In this document: positions 44,136 to 52,071 of the stretch, one piece after another
Layout: each line of letters starts with the position of its first letter
Numbering within the stretch: the first letter of the stretch is position 1
Source of the DNA: Acidobacteriota bacterium
Lineage (GTDB): Bacteria > Acidobacteriota > Terriglobia > Terriglobales > Acidobacteriaceae
Length of the DNA: 64,000 nt
Reading direction: 5' to 3'
Assembly (NCBI GenBank): GCA_003225005.1
Contig: QIAN01000070.1
Location: forward strand, 1 to 64,000
Program-made: the position numbers and the translations under genes
The notes under the pieces: generated by a model
The model's database searches: none
Told to the model about the DNA's origin: nothing
Seen by the model: only the letters and a program-made list of their open reading frames with translations

Positions 44136-44321
44136 GGTTCGTAACCTGATAAAATCACACCGTCCAACTAAAGGATGGTGTTCGCAGGCGAAATGAGGTA
44201 GATGCGTCCACCTGCCCTTGACAATCTCTTCCGGAGATGTCATTCCTATTAGCTTTTACTCAGCCTACAACATGCCTGCTGCGCGTGTGTTTAACGCTAG
44301 CTGGCGGAATTGGAAAATTGA
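44136..44321. other. Intergenic region with hairpins
   Basis: CACCGTCC/GGATGGTG (44158-44180, one G-T pair) may terminate the preceding gene, although only two Ts follow. An imperfect dyad TGACAATCTC/GGAGATGTCA (44219-44242) overlaps a TTGACA -35-like box before the DHH gene; the -10 is not clear. Confidence 0.4.
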
Positions 44322-45296
44322 TTGCGCGTCAAGGTTTTCTACCACGACAAATGCTTCGATGGAGCCTCTTCCGCGGCGCTGTTTGCCCGTTTTTTCCGGG
44401 AACGCATCGCTGGCGATGCCGACTTCGTCTTCTCCGGACTGCTGCACCGCGCGGGCGCACTATTCGACGAGGCTGAGTTCGATGGCGACGAGAATGCCAT
44501 TGTTGATTTCAAGTATTCCAGTTCTCCCAAAATTACTTGGTGGTTCGATCATCACGAGAGCGCGTTTCTGTCGCCGGCCGACGCCGCGCACTTCGAGCAG
44601 GAACAAAGCAACCGCAAATTCTATGATCCGGTGTTCAAGTCCTGCACGAGCTTCATCGCCATGATCGCACAGCAACGGTTCGGGTTTGATCCCGGGCCGC
44701 TCGCCGATCTCATCCATTGGACCGATGTCATCGACGGAGCGCTGTATCCCGACGCGAAAACCGCGGTCGAAATGCAGGCGCCTGCCATGAAGCTGACCAT
44801 GGTGATCGAGTCCGCGCCAGATCAACGGTTCGTACCCAACCTGATTCCCTTGCTTGCGGTCAAGCCGCTCGAGCAGATTTTGGAAGCACCGTTTGTCGCT
44901 CCGCTTCTTGGTCCCTTGCTCAAACGTCACGAAGTGTCGATCGACATTTTGAAGCAACGCTCCGAGTGCAAGGATGGGACTATTTTCTTCGACATCACCG
45001 ACTACGATCTCGAGGGCTACAACAAGTTCGTTCCGTATTATCTTCATCCCGAATCCATTTACAGCGTGGGCCTCAGCAAGAGTAGCTTTCGCGTGAAAGT
45101 CTCGGTGGGATCCAATCCCTGGGCGTCCGAGGAGCCAGTGGTGAATCTGGCCAAGATTTGTGAGCGCTACGGCGGAGGTGGGCACGCTCGCGTGGGAGCG
45201 ATTTCCTTTAATGTGAACCAACATGCCGCAGCCATCAGAGCGTCGCAGGAAATTGTTACTGAGTTACGGGCTGCTGTGCGCCAGCGAAAAGCCTGA
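44322..45296 (+). CDS. DHH family phosphoesterase
   Basis: 324 aa from a TTG; an in-frame stop lies close upstream, so no longer start is possible. The DHH fold metal ligands are visible as FYHDKCFDG at the N-terminus, IVDFKYS and WWFDHHES, and the C-terminal DHHA1-type glycine motif is YGGGGHARVGAISF. These enzymes cleave phosphodiesters of nano-RNA, cyclic dinucleotides or pAp (NrnA/GdpP-like). There is no membrane or PAS domain, so a soluble exonuclease-like function is more likely than GdpP. It faces the GlmS-like gene convergently. Confidence 0.85.
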   Translation: MRVKVFYHDKCFDGASSAALFARFFRERIAGDADFVFSGLLHRAGALFDEAEFDGDENAIVDFKYSSSPKITWWFDHHESAFLSPADAAHFEQEQSNRKFYDPVFKSCTSFIAMIAQQRFGFDPGPLADLIHWTDVIDGALYPDAKTAVEMQAPAMKLTMVIESAPDQRFVPNLIPLLAVKPLEQILEAPFVAPLLGPLLKRHEVSIDILKQRSECKDGTIFFDITDYDLEGYNKFVPYYLHPESIYSVGLSKSSFRVKVSVGSNPWASEEPVVNLAKICERYGGGGHARVGAISFNVNQHAAAIRASQEIVTELRAAVRQRKA

Positions 45297-45329
45297 TCAG
45301 TTGTGCAGCAGGGAATCTTGCCCGCTGGT

Positions 45330-46502
45330 CTACTCTACGACGACGGCCTTTACCAGGTTGCGCGGATGGTCTACGTCGTATCCCTTCAAGACCGCTACGT
45401 GATAAGCGAAAAGCTGCAGTGGAATCACCTCGATGATCGGCAGCAGCAACTCGGGCGCGGGCGGAACAAAAAATACCTGGTCCGCGATCTCCCTCACTTG
45501 CTCATCGCCCTCGGTCGCCACTGTGACCAGAAGTCCGCGGCGTGATTTCACTTCCTTCATCACCTCCAGCGTCCGCCGGTAACGCAGCACCGAGTCCGGA
45601 TCGTTGCGGTCGCAAGTAGCCAGCACGACCACTGGCAGGTTTTCATCCACTAGCGCGTTTGGTCCGTGTTTGAGTTCTCCCACCGGATACCCTTCAGCAT
45701 GCGCGTAGGAGATTTCTTTCAGTTTGAGCGCTCCTTCCCGCGCAATCGCGTAATGTACGCCCCGGCCCAGGTACAAAAACTTCTCCGACTGGAAGTGTTT
45801 CTCGGCGTATTCCTCCGCCTGCTTGTCCCATGCCGGAAGCTGCTTCTCGATGGAGTGTGGAAGCTTCATCAGACGCTGCAGGTAGGATCGGGTTACCTCC
45901 GAGGTCATCCGACCCCGCTTTCGAGCCAGGAAGAGCGCCATCAGGTACAGCACTGTCAATTGCGTTGTGAAGCTCTTGGTTGCTGGCACCGACAGTTCCC
46001 GGCCGGCGCCGGTGATTAATGCGGCACTCGCCTCGCGCACAATGGTCGTGCCATCAACATTGGAGATGCCGATCGTCTTCACCCCTCGGGTCAAGGCCTC
46101 GCGCTGGGCGGCAATGGTGTCTGCGGTCTCGCCCGACTGGGTGATGACGATCACAATGGGGTCGATCGCCGCATGTGTCGAGCGGTAACAGTATTCGCTG
46201 GCATACTCCACGTCCACAGCCACGCCCGACAGATCTTCGATCATGATCTCGCCAGCCAGGCCAGCGTGACGGCTCGATCCACTCGCCGCTATGATGAGCT
46301 TCTCGAAAGTCAGAAGCGCGCTCTCAATGGCCTGCAGCTCACCGGGGAAAATAATGTCGTCTTTGAGGTGTCTTTCAACGGTCTTGGCGATAGCCTGAGG
46401 TTGCTCGTAGATTTCCCGGCGCATCGCATGCACAAATTTGTCCTTGGTCCCGACACTCGTGTGGTTAGTCGTCATCATGGAGATGGGGTGAGGGTAACTC
46501 AT
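45330..46502 (-). CDS. GlmS-like SIS isomerase domain protein, no glutaminase domain
   Basis: 390 aa: two SIS domains like the C-terminal half of GlmS. ASGSSRHAGLAGEIMIEDL and TQSGETADT carry the phosphosugar loop; LKEISYAHAEGYPVGELKHGP and the end DVDHPRNLVKAVVVE hold the isomerase residues (Glu, His, Lys). The Ntn glutaminase domain that GlmS uses to make ammonia is absent, as in AgaS/FrlB/GlmD-like deaminases and isomerases. It may work with free ammonia, or deaminate glucosamine-6-phosphate. GAGG precedes the ATG at 46502. A full-length GlmS, if present, is elsewhere. Confidence 0.85.
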   Translation of the reverse strand: MSYPHPISMMTTNHTSVGTKDKFVHAMRREIYEQPQAIAKTVERHLKDDIIFPGELQAIESALLTFEKLIIAASGSSRHAGLAGEIMIEDLSGVAVDVEYASEYCYRSTHAAIDPIVIVITQSGETADTIAAQREALTRGVKTIGISNVDGTTIVREASAALITGAGRELSVPATKSFTTQLTVLYLMALFLARKRGRMTSEVTRSYLQRLMKLPHSIEKQLPAWDKQAEEYAEKHFQSEKFLYLGRGVHYAIAREGALKLKEISYAHAEGYPVGELKHGPNALVDENLPVVVLATCDRNDPDSVLRYRRTLEVMKEVKSRRGLLVTVATEGDEQVREIADQVFFVPPAPELLLPIIEVIPLQLFAYHVAVLKGYDVDHPRNLVKAVVVE

Positions 46503-46534
46503 TATTCCTCAACGTTCAAATCGAACATTCGAGG

Positions 46535-46547
46535 GAAAATAATTTTC
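46535..46547. promoter_or_regulatory. AT-rich palindrome between divergent genes
   Basis: GAAAAT-A-ATTTTC lies in the 120-base divergent spacer between the GlmS-like gene and the Gln-rich small gene; the nearby GTTC/GAAC dyad at 46514-46526 is a second candidate operator. No consensus is recognised. Confidence 0.3.
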
Positions 46548-46622
46548 TTTCGCGTAGTCCTTGTGCGCACGGTTTTGCAACTAATTCCCAGCACCGACTA
46601 AAATTCCCGTGGAGGAGTAAAC

Positions 46623-46787
46623 ATGGCTGACGAAAAGCAGAACCCCAAGCAACAGTCTGGACAACAACAGCAACAGCAAAAGCAGCAGCGCGGGCAACAG
46701 GAAGATCGGAAACCCGGGCAGTCCCAGCAGGGTGGACAGAACACGGAAAACGAGAAGGGACAGCCTGGAAACCGCAAAGCATCCTAA
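46623..46787 (+). CDS. Gln-rich 54-aa hydrophilic protein
   Basis: The ATG has an excellent ribosome binding site (GGAGGAG). The protein holds about 16 glutamines plus Lys, Gly and Asn, with no hydrophobic residues after the start; the tail ends in NRKAS. Such compositions are seen in small disordered, hydrophilin-like stress proteins. It is the first of four genes of stress type on this strand. Function inferred only from composition and context. Confidence 0.6.
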   Translation: MADEKQNPKQQSGQQQQQQKQQRGQQEDRKPGQSQQGGQNTENEKGQPGNRKAS

Positions 46788-46819
46788 GCTGTTTTTTTTG
46801 GGTGCAACAACCTCATCAG

Positions 46820-46841
46820 GACGGGGCGTCCCCGCCCCGTC
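46820..46841. terminator. Strong hairpin without T-run before ytxH-like gene
   Basis: GACGGGGCG and CGCCCCGTC form a perfect 9-bp stem with TCCC loop, between the Gln-rich gene and the YtxH-like gene. A T-run (46791-46798) lies before it rather than after. It could pause polymerase or stabilise the downstream mRNA end. Confidence 0.45.
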
Positions 46842-46862
46842 TGAATTTAAAGGAGAGACACT

Positions 46863-47207
46863 ATGAACAAGATGAATAAGTTTCTGAAGTCGGTACTTAA
46901 GACCGCGGTCTACTTGCTGGACCAGTCTGACCGCGTCGCAGATCGAGTCGACGAAGTAAGCGACCGAGTCTCGGACCTCCGCCATCGGGCGCGGGATCTT
47001 TACGGCCATGAGGATCACACAATGCGTAACATCATGACCTTTGCCGCTGGAGTCGGGGTTGGAATCGGTGCTGGGATGCTGCTTGCCCCAACGAGCGGAG
47101 AGGATATCCGCAACTCGATCGGGGAAAAGGTCCACGACATCGGTGACCGAGTACGCACTCGCTTCTCGTCCGAAGCAAACCGGGCGACGGGAACGAAAGG
47201 CGTGTAA
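46863..47207 (+). CDS. YtxH-like general stress protein
   Basis: 114 aa, ATG preceded by AAGGAGAG. A polar helix (SDRVADRVDEVSDRVSDLRHRARDL is the heptad region, residues 20-45) leads to a glycine-rich membrane segment (TFAAGVGVGIGAGMLLAP) and the YtxH signature APTSGEDIRNSI, then another amphipathic helix. YtxH proteins are small membrane-associated proteins raised by general stress in Firmicutes; their activity is unknown. Neighbours with BON and GSP17M-type domains support a stress role. Confidence 0.82.
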   Translation: MNKMNKFLKSVLKTAVYLLDQSDRVADRVDEVSDRVSDLRHRARDLYGHEDHTMRNIMTFAAGVGVGIGAGMLLAPTSGEDIRNSIGEKVHDIGDRVRTRFSSEANRATGTKGV

Positions 47208-47354
47208 AGTTCGATTGCCTGACCTGCGATGAGGCCTTCTAGGTGTGCCAGCTCGCTGGCGCGCGAGGTTCAGGTGTGTCTTTTCAGCCTAACAGCATTT
47301 ATTTTTGTCGGCCATGCAAATGCGTCGCACAAATCCGCAAGGAGGATCAATTTC

Positions 47355-47870
47355 ATGAGACTCGTGTTTCCCACTCGTATTCGCACCGCCCTCTTTGCCG
47401 GTCTTTTGTTGGGTGGCTTGGCAGTAGCCGTTGCGCAGCCACCATCCGATCAGTCGGCGCCGCCGCAATCTGCCCCACAAACGGATCAGCAAGCTCCACA
47501 AACTGCTCCGCCGGCAGATCAGCAAACTGCACCGCAGGCGGATCAGCAGCCTGCCGCACAAAGCGCTTCGCCCGCTGACAATACGAAGCTGAATGAGCAG
47601 GACCGGAACGCTAATGAGCCTACGGCGGATCGACAGAAAGATAACCGCTCGGACCGCGAAATCACCCAACAGGTTCGTAAGGCAATCGTGAAAGACAAGT
47701 CGCTCTCGACCTACGCGCACAATGTGAAGGTCATCACCCAGAACGGAATGGTTACGCTGAAGGGGCCGGTGCGTTCAGAAGAAGAGAAGAAGGCTATCGA
47801 AGCGAAAGCCGCGGAAGTTGCAGGCCAAGACAAAGTAACCAACCAATTGGACGTCAAGTCGAAGGATTAA
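47355..47870 (+). CDS. Secreted BON-domain protein
   Basis: 171 aa; AAGGAGG lies ahead of the ATG. The signal peptide (RTALFAGLLLGGLAVAVAQ) is followed by a Pro/Gln/Ala linker of about 60 residues with repeated QAPQ/QTAP units and then one BON domain (residues about 95-170: DREITQQVRKAIVKDKSLS, MVTLKGPVRSEEEKKAIE, KVTNQLDVK). BON domains bind phospholipid or envelope components, as in OsmY, a periplasmic osmotic-stress protein. It lies between the YtxH-like and GSP17M-like genes. Confidence 0.88.
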   Translation: MRLVFPTRIRTALFAGLLLGGLAVAVAQPPSDQSAPPQSAPQTDQQAPQTAPPADQQTAPQADQQPAAQSASPADNTKLNEQDRNANEPTADRQKDNRSDREITQQVRKAIVKDKSLSTYAHNVKVITQNGMVTLKGPVRSEEEKKAIEAKAAEVAGQDKVTNQLDVKSKD

Positions 47871-47904
47871 ACAGGCAACCCAAACTTTTTAAGGAGAATT
47901 TACT

Positions 47905-48471
47905 ATGGCAGGAAAAAATACAGCAGTGTTTGGCATTTATTCAAGCTACGGCCAGGGGGAGAGTGCTGTGGACGCTCTGAGGGCAGCGGGATTTCGCAAC
48001 ACGGATATTTCCGTGCTCTTCCCTGAAAACGTCGGCTCCAAAGATTTCGCTCACCAGAAGGGGACCAAGGCCCCGGAAGGCGCCACCACTGGCGCCGGCA
48101 CGGGAGCTCTGATCGGCGGCGGGCTGGGCTGGCTGGCGGGCATAGGCGCGTTGGCCATTCCTGGACTGGGGCCGTTCATCGCCGCTGGACCGATCATGGC
48201 CGCCTTGGCCGGCGCGGGCGTTGGAGGCGCGGTCGGCGGAATCACGGGAGCCCTGATTGGCATGGGAATCCCTGAATATGAAGCGAAGCGCTACGAAGGC
48301 CGCGTGAGAGAAGAAGGCATTCTCCTTTCGGTCCACTCGGACAATTCGGATTGGACCAAGCGCGCGAAGGAAATTCTGGAGCGGACTGGTGCCCAGGATA
48401 TTGCTTCGACGGGCGAGGCCAAGGCTGATTACGGGAAGAGTGACAAACCTCGGGACCGCGAGGTGGCTTAG
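47905..48471 (+). CDS. GSP17M/YflT-like stress protein
   Basis: 188 aa with AAGGAG before the ATG. The N-terminus (TAVFGIYSSYGQGESAVDALRAAGF) and ISVLFPEN form the heat/general stress protein 17M fold. A long Gly/Ala hydrophobic stretch (residues about 55-115) includes GLGWLAGIGALAIPGLGPFI and could insert in the membrane as a hairpin. The second half, YEAKRYEGRVREEGILLSVH, repeats the first fold. The C-terminus is charged. Last of the stress-type run. Confidence 0.83.
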   Translation: MAGKNTAVFGIYSSYGQGESAVDALRAAGFRNTDISVLFPENVGSKDFAHQKGTKAPEGATTGAGTGALIGGGLGWLAGIGALAIPGLGPFIAAGPIMAALAGAGVGGAVGGITGALIGMGIPEYEAKRYEGRVREEGILLSVHSDNSDWTKRAKEILERTGAQDIASTGEAKADYGKSDKPRDREVA

Positions 48472-48771
48472 GGCGCGAGTTGCTAAGATAGCAAGCCATT
48501 GAAAAAGTAAATGACGATTGCCGATGGCTCAAGCTGTCGGCTTTCTTTCGTCCAAGTTTCATGACAAGCGTCAGAGCATGGTCGGCGCGTCCGCTTGCGT
48601 GTATCCCCAGCTCGACTGGTTTTGGGTCGGAGGCAAGGTCAGATGTCACATTGGGGTATGGATTTTTCTGGGCGGTGACGTCTTCAGAGTCGTCCGGGCA
48701 GCCAACCTTTTCGCAAGAAGGCCGCGTGGGCCCAACGATCTGACTTGGTTGATAGGGGAAACAGGCTGCGT
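48472..48771. other. Stretch without supported genes
   Basis: 300 bases between the stress run and the minus-strand small gene. An open frame at 48518-48775 has Trp/Cys-rich composition unlike the neighbours and no ribosome binding site. I do not support it. Confidence 0.4.
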
Positions 48772-48966
48772 TTAGATCGCCCGTCTCTCTGGGTGTACGT
48801 CCTCGTCCAACGCGGTGAGCTTGGCGGCTGCCAGTCTTCTGAGCCGCTCAGTGTGTTCGCGAAGGGCCGATTGGAGCCCGGAGAGGATTATTTCCAACTC
48901 CGGCTCCTCGGCGGTTACGGCCATGGCACACAATTCCCGGATTCGATCTTCCAATCGCCTGAGCAT
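48772..48966 (-). CDS. Small helical protein, conserved-looking (LEDRIRELC type)
   Basis: 64 aa from ATG at 48966 (MLRRLEDRIRELC); the frame is open to 49032. The pattern RRLEDRIRELCAMAVTAEEP and ILSGLQSALREHTERLRRLAA recalls small helical proteins common in acidobacterial genomes, with two amphipathic helices. No known function. It is divergent from a second small helical gene at 49080. Confidence 0.6.
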   Translation of the reverse strand: MLRRLEDRIRELCAMAVTAEEPELEIILSGLQSALREHTERLRRLAAAKLTALDEDVHPERRAI

Positions 48967-49079
48967 AGGGACTGCGCCAGAACTGTTCGTAGGTTCCCAC
49001 AGCGTCGAATGACAGTTCGATACCATACACACTGTATATCTGCACTTTATGATACCGTATCTATCCTGTCTCTCCCCCA

Positions 49080-49280
49080 GTGAGGGTGGGGCGGGAGGAG
49101 AATCGCTATTTGCAAGGCGAAAGGCGAGAACGACTGATGAAATTAGCGGCAGAGGTCGCCGCAGAGCAAGACCCGAAGAAATTCCTCGCCCTTATTGTCG
49201 AACTCAACGAGCTGCTCGAAGAGAAAGAACGTCGTCTTCAGTCACAAGGCCATCCCACCGGCAAACCAACTTCCAAGTAA
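49080..49280 (+). CDS. Small helical protein (AEQDPKKFLALIVELNELL type)
   Basis: 66 aa from GTG at 49080; an ATG at 49137 (MKLAAEVAAEQDP) would give 47 aa, and neither has a clear ribosome binding site. The body AEVAAEQDPKKFLALIVELN and LLEEKERRLQ is an amphipathic two-helix unit resembling the small gene on the other strand in layout, though not clearly in sequence. I know the pattern from acidobacterial hypothetical proteins but no function. The spacer between the two genes holds GATAC/GTATC (about 49051-49061). Confidence 0.5.
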   Translation: MRVGREENRYLQGERRERLMKLAAEVAAEQDPKKFLALIVELNELLEEKERRLQSQGHPTGKPTSK

Positions 49281-49307
49281 ATTCAAACTGCACAATTGCC
49301 CAACTGG

Positions 49308-49445
49308 TTAGGCCGCGGGTTTTTCTCTGGCAGCCGCTTCCTCAAGGAGCCGCAAGGTATGGAGCGCGTTGTTGAGAGCGCGATGTTCGGCGAGTGACGA
49401 ACAGGTCAGTGTTTCTTCGGCCCCGATCGCGAAGCGCACAACCTA
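49308..49445 (-). pseudogene. C-terminal remnant of an unknown protein
   Basis: The minus strand between two stops reads RFAIGAEETLTCSSLAEHR then ALNNALHTLRLLEEAAA and ends. The frame has normal residue composition and a natural-looking C-terminus but no start. It overlaps, in another frame, the end of the truncated hydrolase upstream. I do not know the family. Confidence 0.4.
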
Positions 49446-49795
49446 ATTTCGGCAACGTGACTCGGCAATTTGTTACCGTCAAGTTCCTCCTGAATCGCCC
49501 AGCCAGCATGGGCATAGGAAGAACCAGCCAAGGCAAATCCGTCGCTAAGCAGGAAAGCGCCCGTAGCCGGATCGCCCACATCATGTGCGGGATTCGGTGA
49601 ACCAGGGATTACGGAGCCGTGGCTGTATAACAGGAGGGTCCCATTCCATGGGGAGGGCACCTCAATGAGAAAAGTTGCTCCATCCGGCAACGTCCCAGTG
49701 AAAGTGCCAAGGGCTGCAACAGCACTTGCGGGGAAGGAAAGCAGCAGAAGGATTACGGCATAAATGGAGAATGCACATTTTGTCAGGCGCCACAT
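49406..49795 (-). pseudogene. Truncated secreted alpha/beta-hydrolase-like protein
   Basis: From ATG at 49795 the frame gives a signal peptide (CAFSIYAVILLLLSFPASA) and then GTFTGTLPDGATFLIEVP, WNGTLLLYSHGSVIPGSP and SDGFALAGSSYAHAGWAIQE. This is the N-terminal part of an exported alpha/beta-hydrolase (oxyanion strand and cap), but the sequence ends within about 35 residues, long before the nucleophile Ser. It therefore lacks the active site. The true C-terminal half is not found nearby. Confidence 0.6.
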
Positions 49796-50014
49796 AAAAG
49801 ACCCACCGTTGAATACGGAATTCCCTCTTGCCATCGAAAACGGCACCGATTGCGACACCCATTTCGACTGCTGGCGACAGTTTTGGTGTTAGCACGATTT
49901 TCATCTTGAACGCTCCCGAAAGGCTGCCATCCACGCTAGCACTACGCAAATTGGCTTGATTCATAGTTTTCTTGCAGCGCGCGAGCCCGCTGCTGCCGAT
50001 TGAACCGCTAAAAC
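49796..50014. other. Spacer before acyl-CoA dehydrogenase stop
   Basis: About 220 bases. A minus-strand frame starting MNQANLRSAS is open but has no recognisable features. Nothing supported. Confidence 0.3.
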
Positions 50015-51790
50015 TCAGTTCCAAACAGAGCGCTCATTGGCAAGCAGGCGGCTGGCAATATTCCGCCGCCGCGCGATTGCATCTACAGGATCGTAACTGG
50101 CAAAGCTACGCAAAGCTGACATGTTCCGGCGCAAAGCATCGCCGTCGAGGCAGGCACCCAAAACATTCCGGCAGGAGATCTCGATTCGATCCATCGCTTC
50201 GCGCAAGAAAACGGCGCACACATCGGCGGCATTCTTGTCCCGCCGAGAAGCCGCGAGTTTGCGACTTCGGAGCAAGGTCGATTCCATCGCCAGGACCTCC
50301 ATGATGATGTCGGAAATGCTCATCAGGACTTCTTGTTGCTTTTGCAGCTCCGTCCCGTATTTTTGATTTGCAATCCCGATAGCCAGTAGTGCAATTTGTT
50401 TCGCGTTGTGCACCAGCCGCGTTTCCTCATCCCCGTCCTCAGATTCGAGCGTCTTCGTGAATTTCCCGTTCAGGACCGCCTGAACAGCGGGAAGCAGCGC
50501 CAGTTGACCCCGGGCGGCACGTTTCAGCAGCATCCCCGGTATGAGCAGGCGGTTGATCTCGTTGGTCCCCTCAAAGAGACGGTTGACGCGGGAATCGCGA
50601 TAGGCACGTTCGACCAGATAGTCCTGATGGTAGCCATAGCCACCGTGGATCTGCACTCCTTCATCCACCACATAGTCCAGCATTTCAGAGGCATAGACTT
50701 TAATCATTGAGCACTCTGCGGCGTACTCCTCAACCGCTTTGAGTTCCGTTCGAGAGGCATCGGATTTGTCCTGGGTGGCCGCTCTTAGCTGACTTTCGAT
50801 TAGTCCCACCACCCGCCAAACCATCGATTCCACGACATAAATGCGAATGGCCATCTCCGCCAGCTTGTGCTGGATGGCTCCGAATTCCGCGATTGCGGAA
50901 CCGAATGCCTTGCGTTCTTTGGCATACTTCAGGCTGACAGCAAGCACATTCTTGGCGGCACCGAGTGCGCCCGGGCCAAGCTTCAGCCGCCCCAGGTTCA
51001 GGATGTTAAAGGCGATGATGTGCCCGCGGCCAACTTCGCCCAGCACGTTCTCGACCGGCACCGGAACATTGTCGAAATAGACAGCCGTGGTCGAGCTTCC
51101 TTTCATACCCATCTTGTGCTCTTCCGCGCCGCTACTCACACCAGGAAAACTACGGTCCACCAGGAATGCGGTGAAGAGTTCGCCTCCCACCTTCGCGAAT
51201 ACGGTAAACAGATCCGCCGCACCACCGTTGGTGATCCACATCTTCTGTCCGTTCAGGACGTAGTGCTTGCCGTCTGGACTTAGATCGGCCCGGGTACGTA
51301 TGGCAAGCGCATCCGAACCCGCCAACGGCTCGGTCAAAGCATAGGCCGCCAGGATCTCGGCCTTCGCCAGTCGGGGCAGATACCTCTGTTTCTGTTCCTC
51401 GGTTCCAAAGAAGAGGATGGGCAGCGTGCCGATGCCGGTGTGCGCTGAGTGCCAGGACCCGTAGGAAGCATCTCGTCCCAGGTGCTCGCCTACGATCATG
51501 ACGGAAGCCAGATCCATTTCCATTCCGCCGAATCTTTCAGGAATCGCGACTGCGGTGAGTCCCAGGTCGGCCGACTTGCGCAACACATTGAGCGCGATGC
51601 CGGGCTTTTGCTGGCGGATCGCCACGAGATGGGGCTCGACGTCGTTCGCCCAGAATTCATCGACCGTACGGGCAATGGCAAGGTGCTCTTCACTCAGATC
51701 CTCAGCGGTGAAAACCTCGTCAGGCGAAAACTCTTCGATAAGAAATGCACCACCGCTTATCTTGGGAGAAGTTGCTGCAGCTGTTGTCAT
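50015..51790 (-). CDS. Acyl-CoA dehydrogenase (VLCAD/ACAD9-like)
   Basis: 591 aa, the long form of the family. It oxidises acyl-CoA to trans-2-enoyl-CoA with FAD. Visible are AYALTEPLAGSDALAIRT and MWITNGGAADLFTVFAK (FAD and substrate loops), GRLKLGPGALGAAKNVL, QIHGGYGYHQDYLVERAYRD and the active-site region RLFEGTNEINRLLIPG. The extra 170-residue C-terminal domain is as in very-long-chain enzymes. It is divergent from the TetR regulator gene and shares with it the control region around 51914. Confidence 0.94.
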   Translation of the reverse strand: MTTAAATSPKISGGAFLIEEFSPDEVFTAEDLSEEHLAIARTVDEFWANDVEPHLVAIRQQKPGIALNVLRKSADLGLTAVAIPERFGGMEMDLASVMIVGEHLGRDASYGSWHSAHTGIGTLPILFFGTEEQKQRYLPRLAKAEILAAYALTEPLAGSDALAIRTRADLSPDGKHYVLNGQKMWITNGGAADLFTVFAKVGGELFTAFLVDRSFPGVSSGAEEHKMGMKGSSTTAVYFDNVPVPVENVLGEVGRGHIIAFNILNLGRLKLGPGALGAAKNVLAVSLKYAKERKAFGSAIAEFGAIQHKLAEMAIRIYVVESMVWRVVGLIESQLRAATQDKSDASRTELKAVEEYAAECSMIKVYASEMLDYVVDEGVQIHGGYGYHQDYLVERAYRDSRVNRLFEGTNEINRLLIPGMLLKRAARGQLALLPAVQAVLNGKFTKTLESEDGDEETRLVHNAKQIALLAIGIANQKYGTELQKQQEVLMSISDIIMEVLAMESTLLRSRKLAASRRDKNAADVCAVFLREAMDRIEISCRNVLGACLDGDALRRNMSALRSFASYDPVDAIARRRNIASRLLANERSVWN

Positions 51791-52071
51791 CGTTCACCCC
51801 AGTAACGCTTCGGTCGGTTCCGCGTGCAGGATGTATCGGATGCAATTTGGGGAACCACAGTTGGAACTCCGCGAAACATGCCCCATGCCGTCTCTGCAAA
51901 TTGTGTTAGCCTATATCATCTGTTAGTAGATAACGTCAAGTCCAATGGCCGGGAATAACCGGACTCAAGCGGCTTTGGTCCAGTTTGTGACGATCCCAGG
52001 CGTGATGTTAGAGTGACGGTCCATGGCGCCGTGCGCAAACTGGCATCCCCCAATGTCTTAAGGAGATGGAA
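51791..52071. other. Divergent intergenic region between acyl-CoA dehydrogenase and TetR
   Basis: 281 bases holding the candidate operator at 51914-51932. Otherwise no structure is seen. Confidence 0.45.
51914..51932. promoter_or_regulatory. Candidate TetR operator dyad
   Basis: TATCATCT and AGTAGATA form an imperfect inverted repeat around GTT (six of eight pairs); a second reading is GTTA/TAAC at 51922-51934. Position between the TetR gene and its divergent neighbour is what an operator would need. The heptamer GTTAGTA recurs at 53951 before the TonB receptor gene. Confidence 0.45.

Noticed and set aside
48518-48775. 85-codon plus-strand ORF
   Set aside because: No ribosome binding site and odd composition; not supported.
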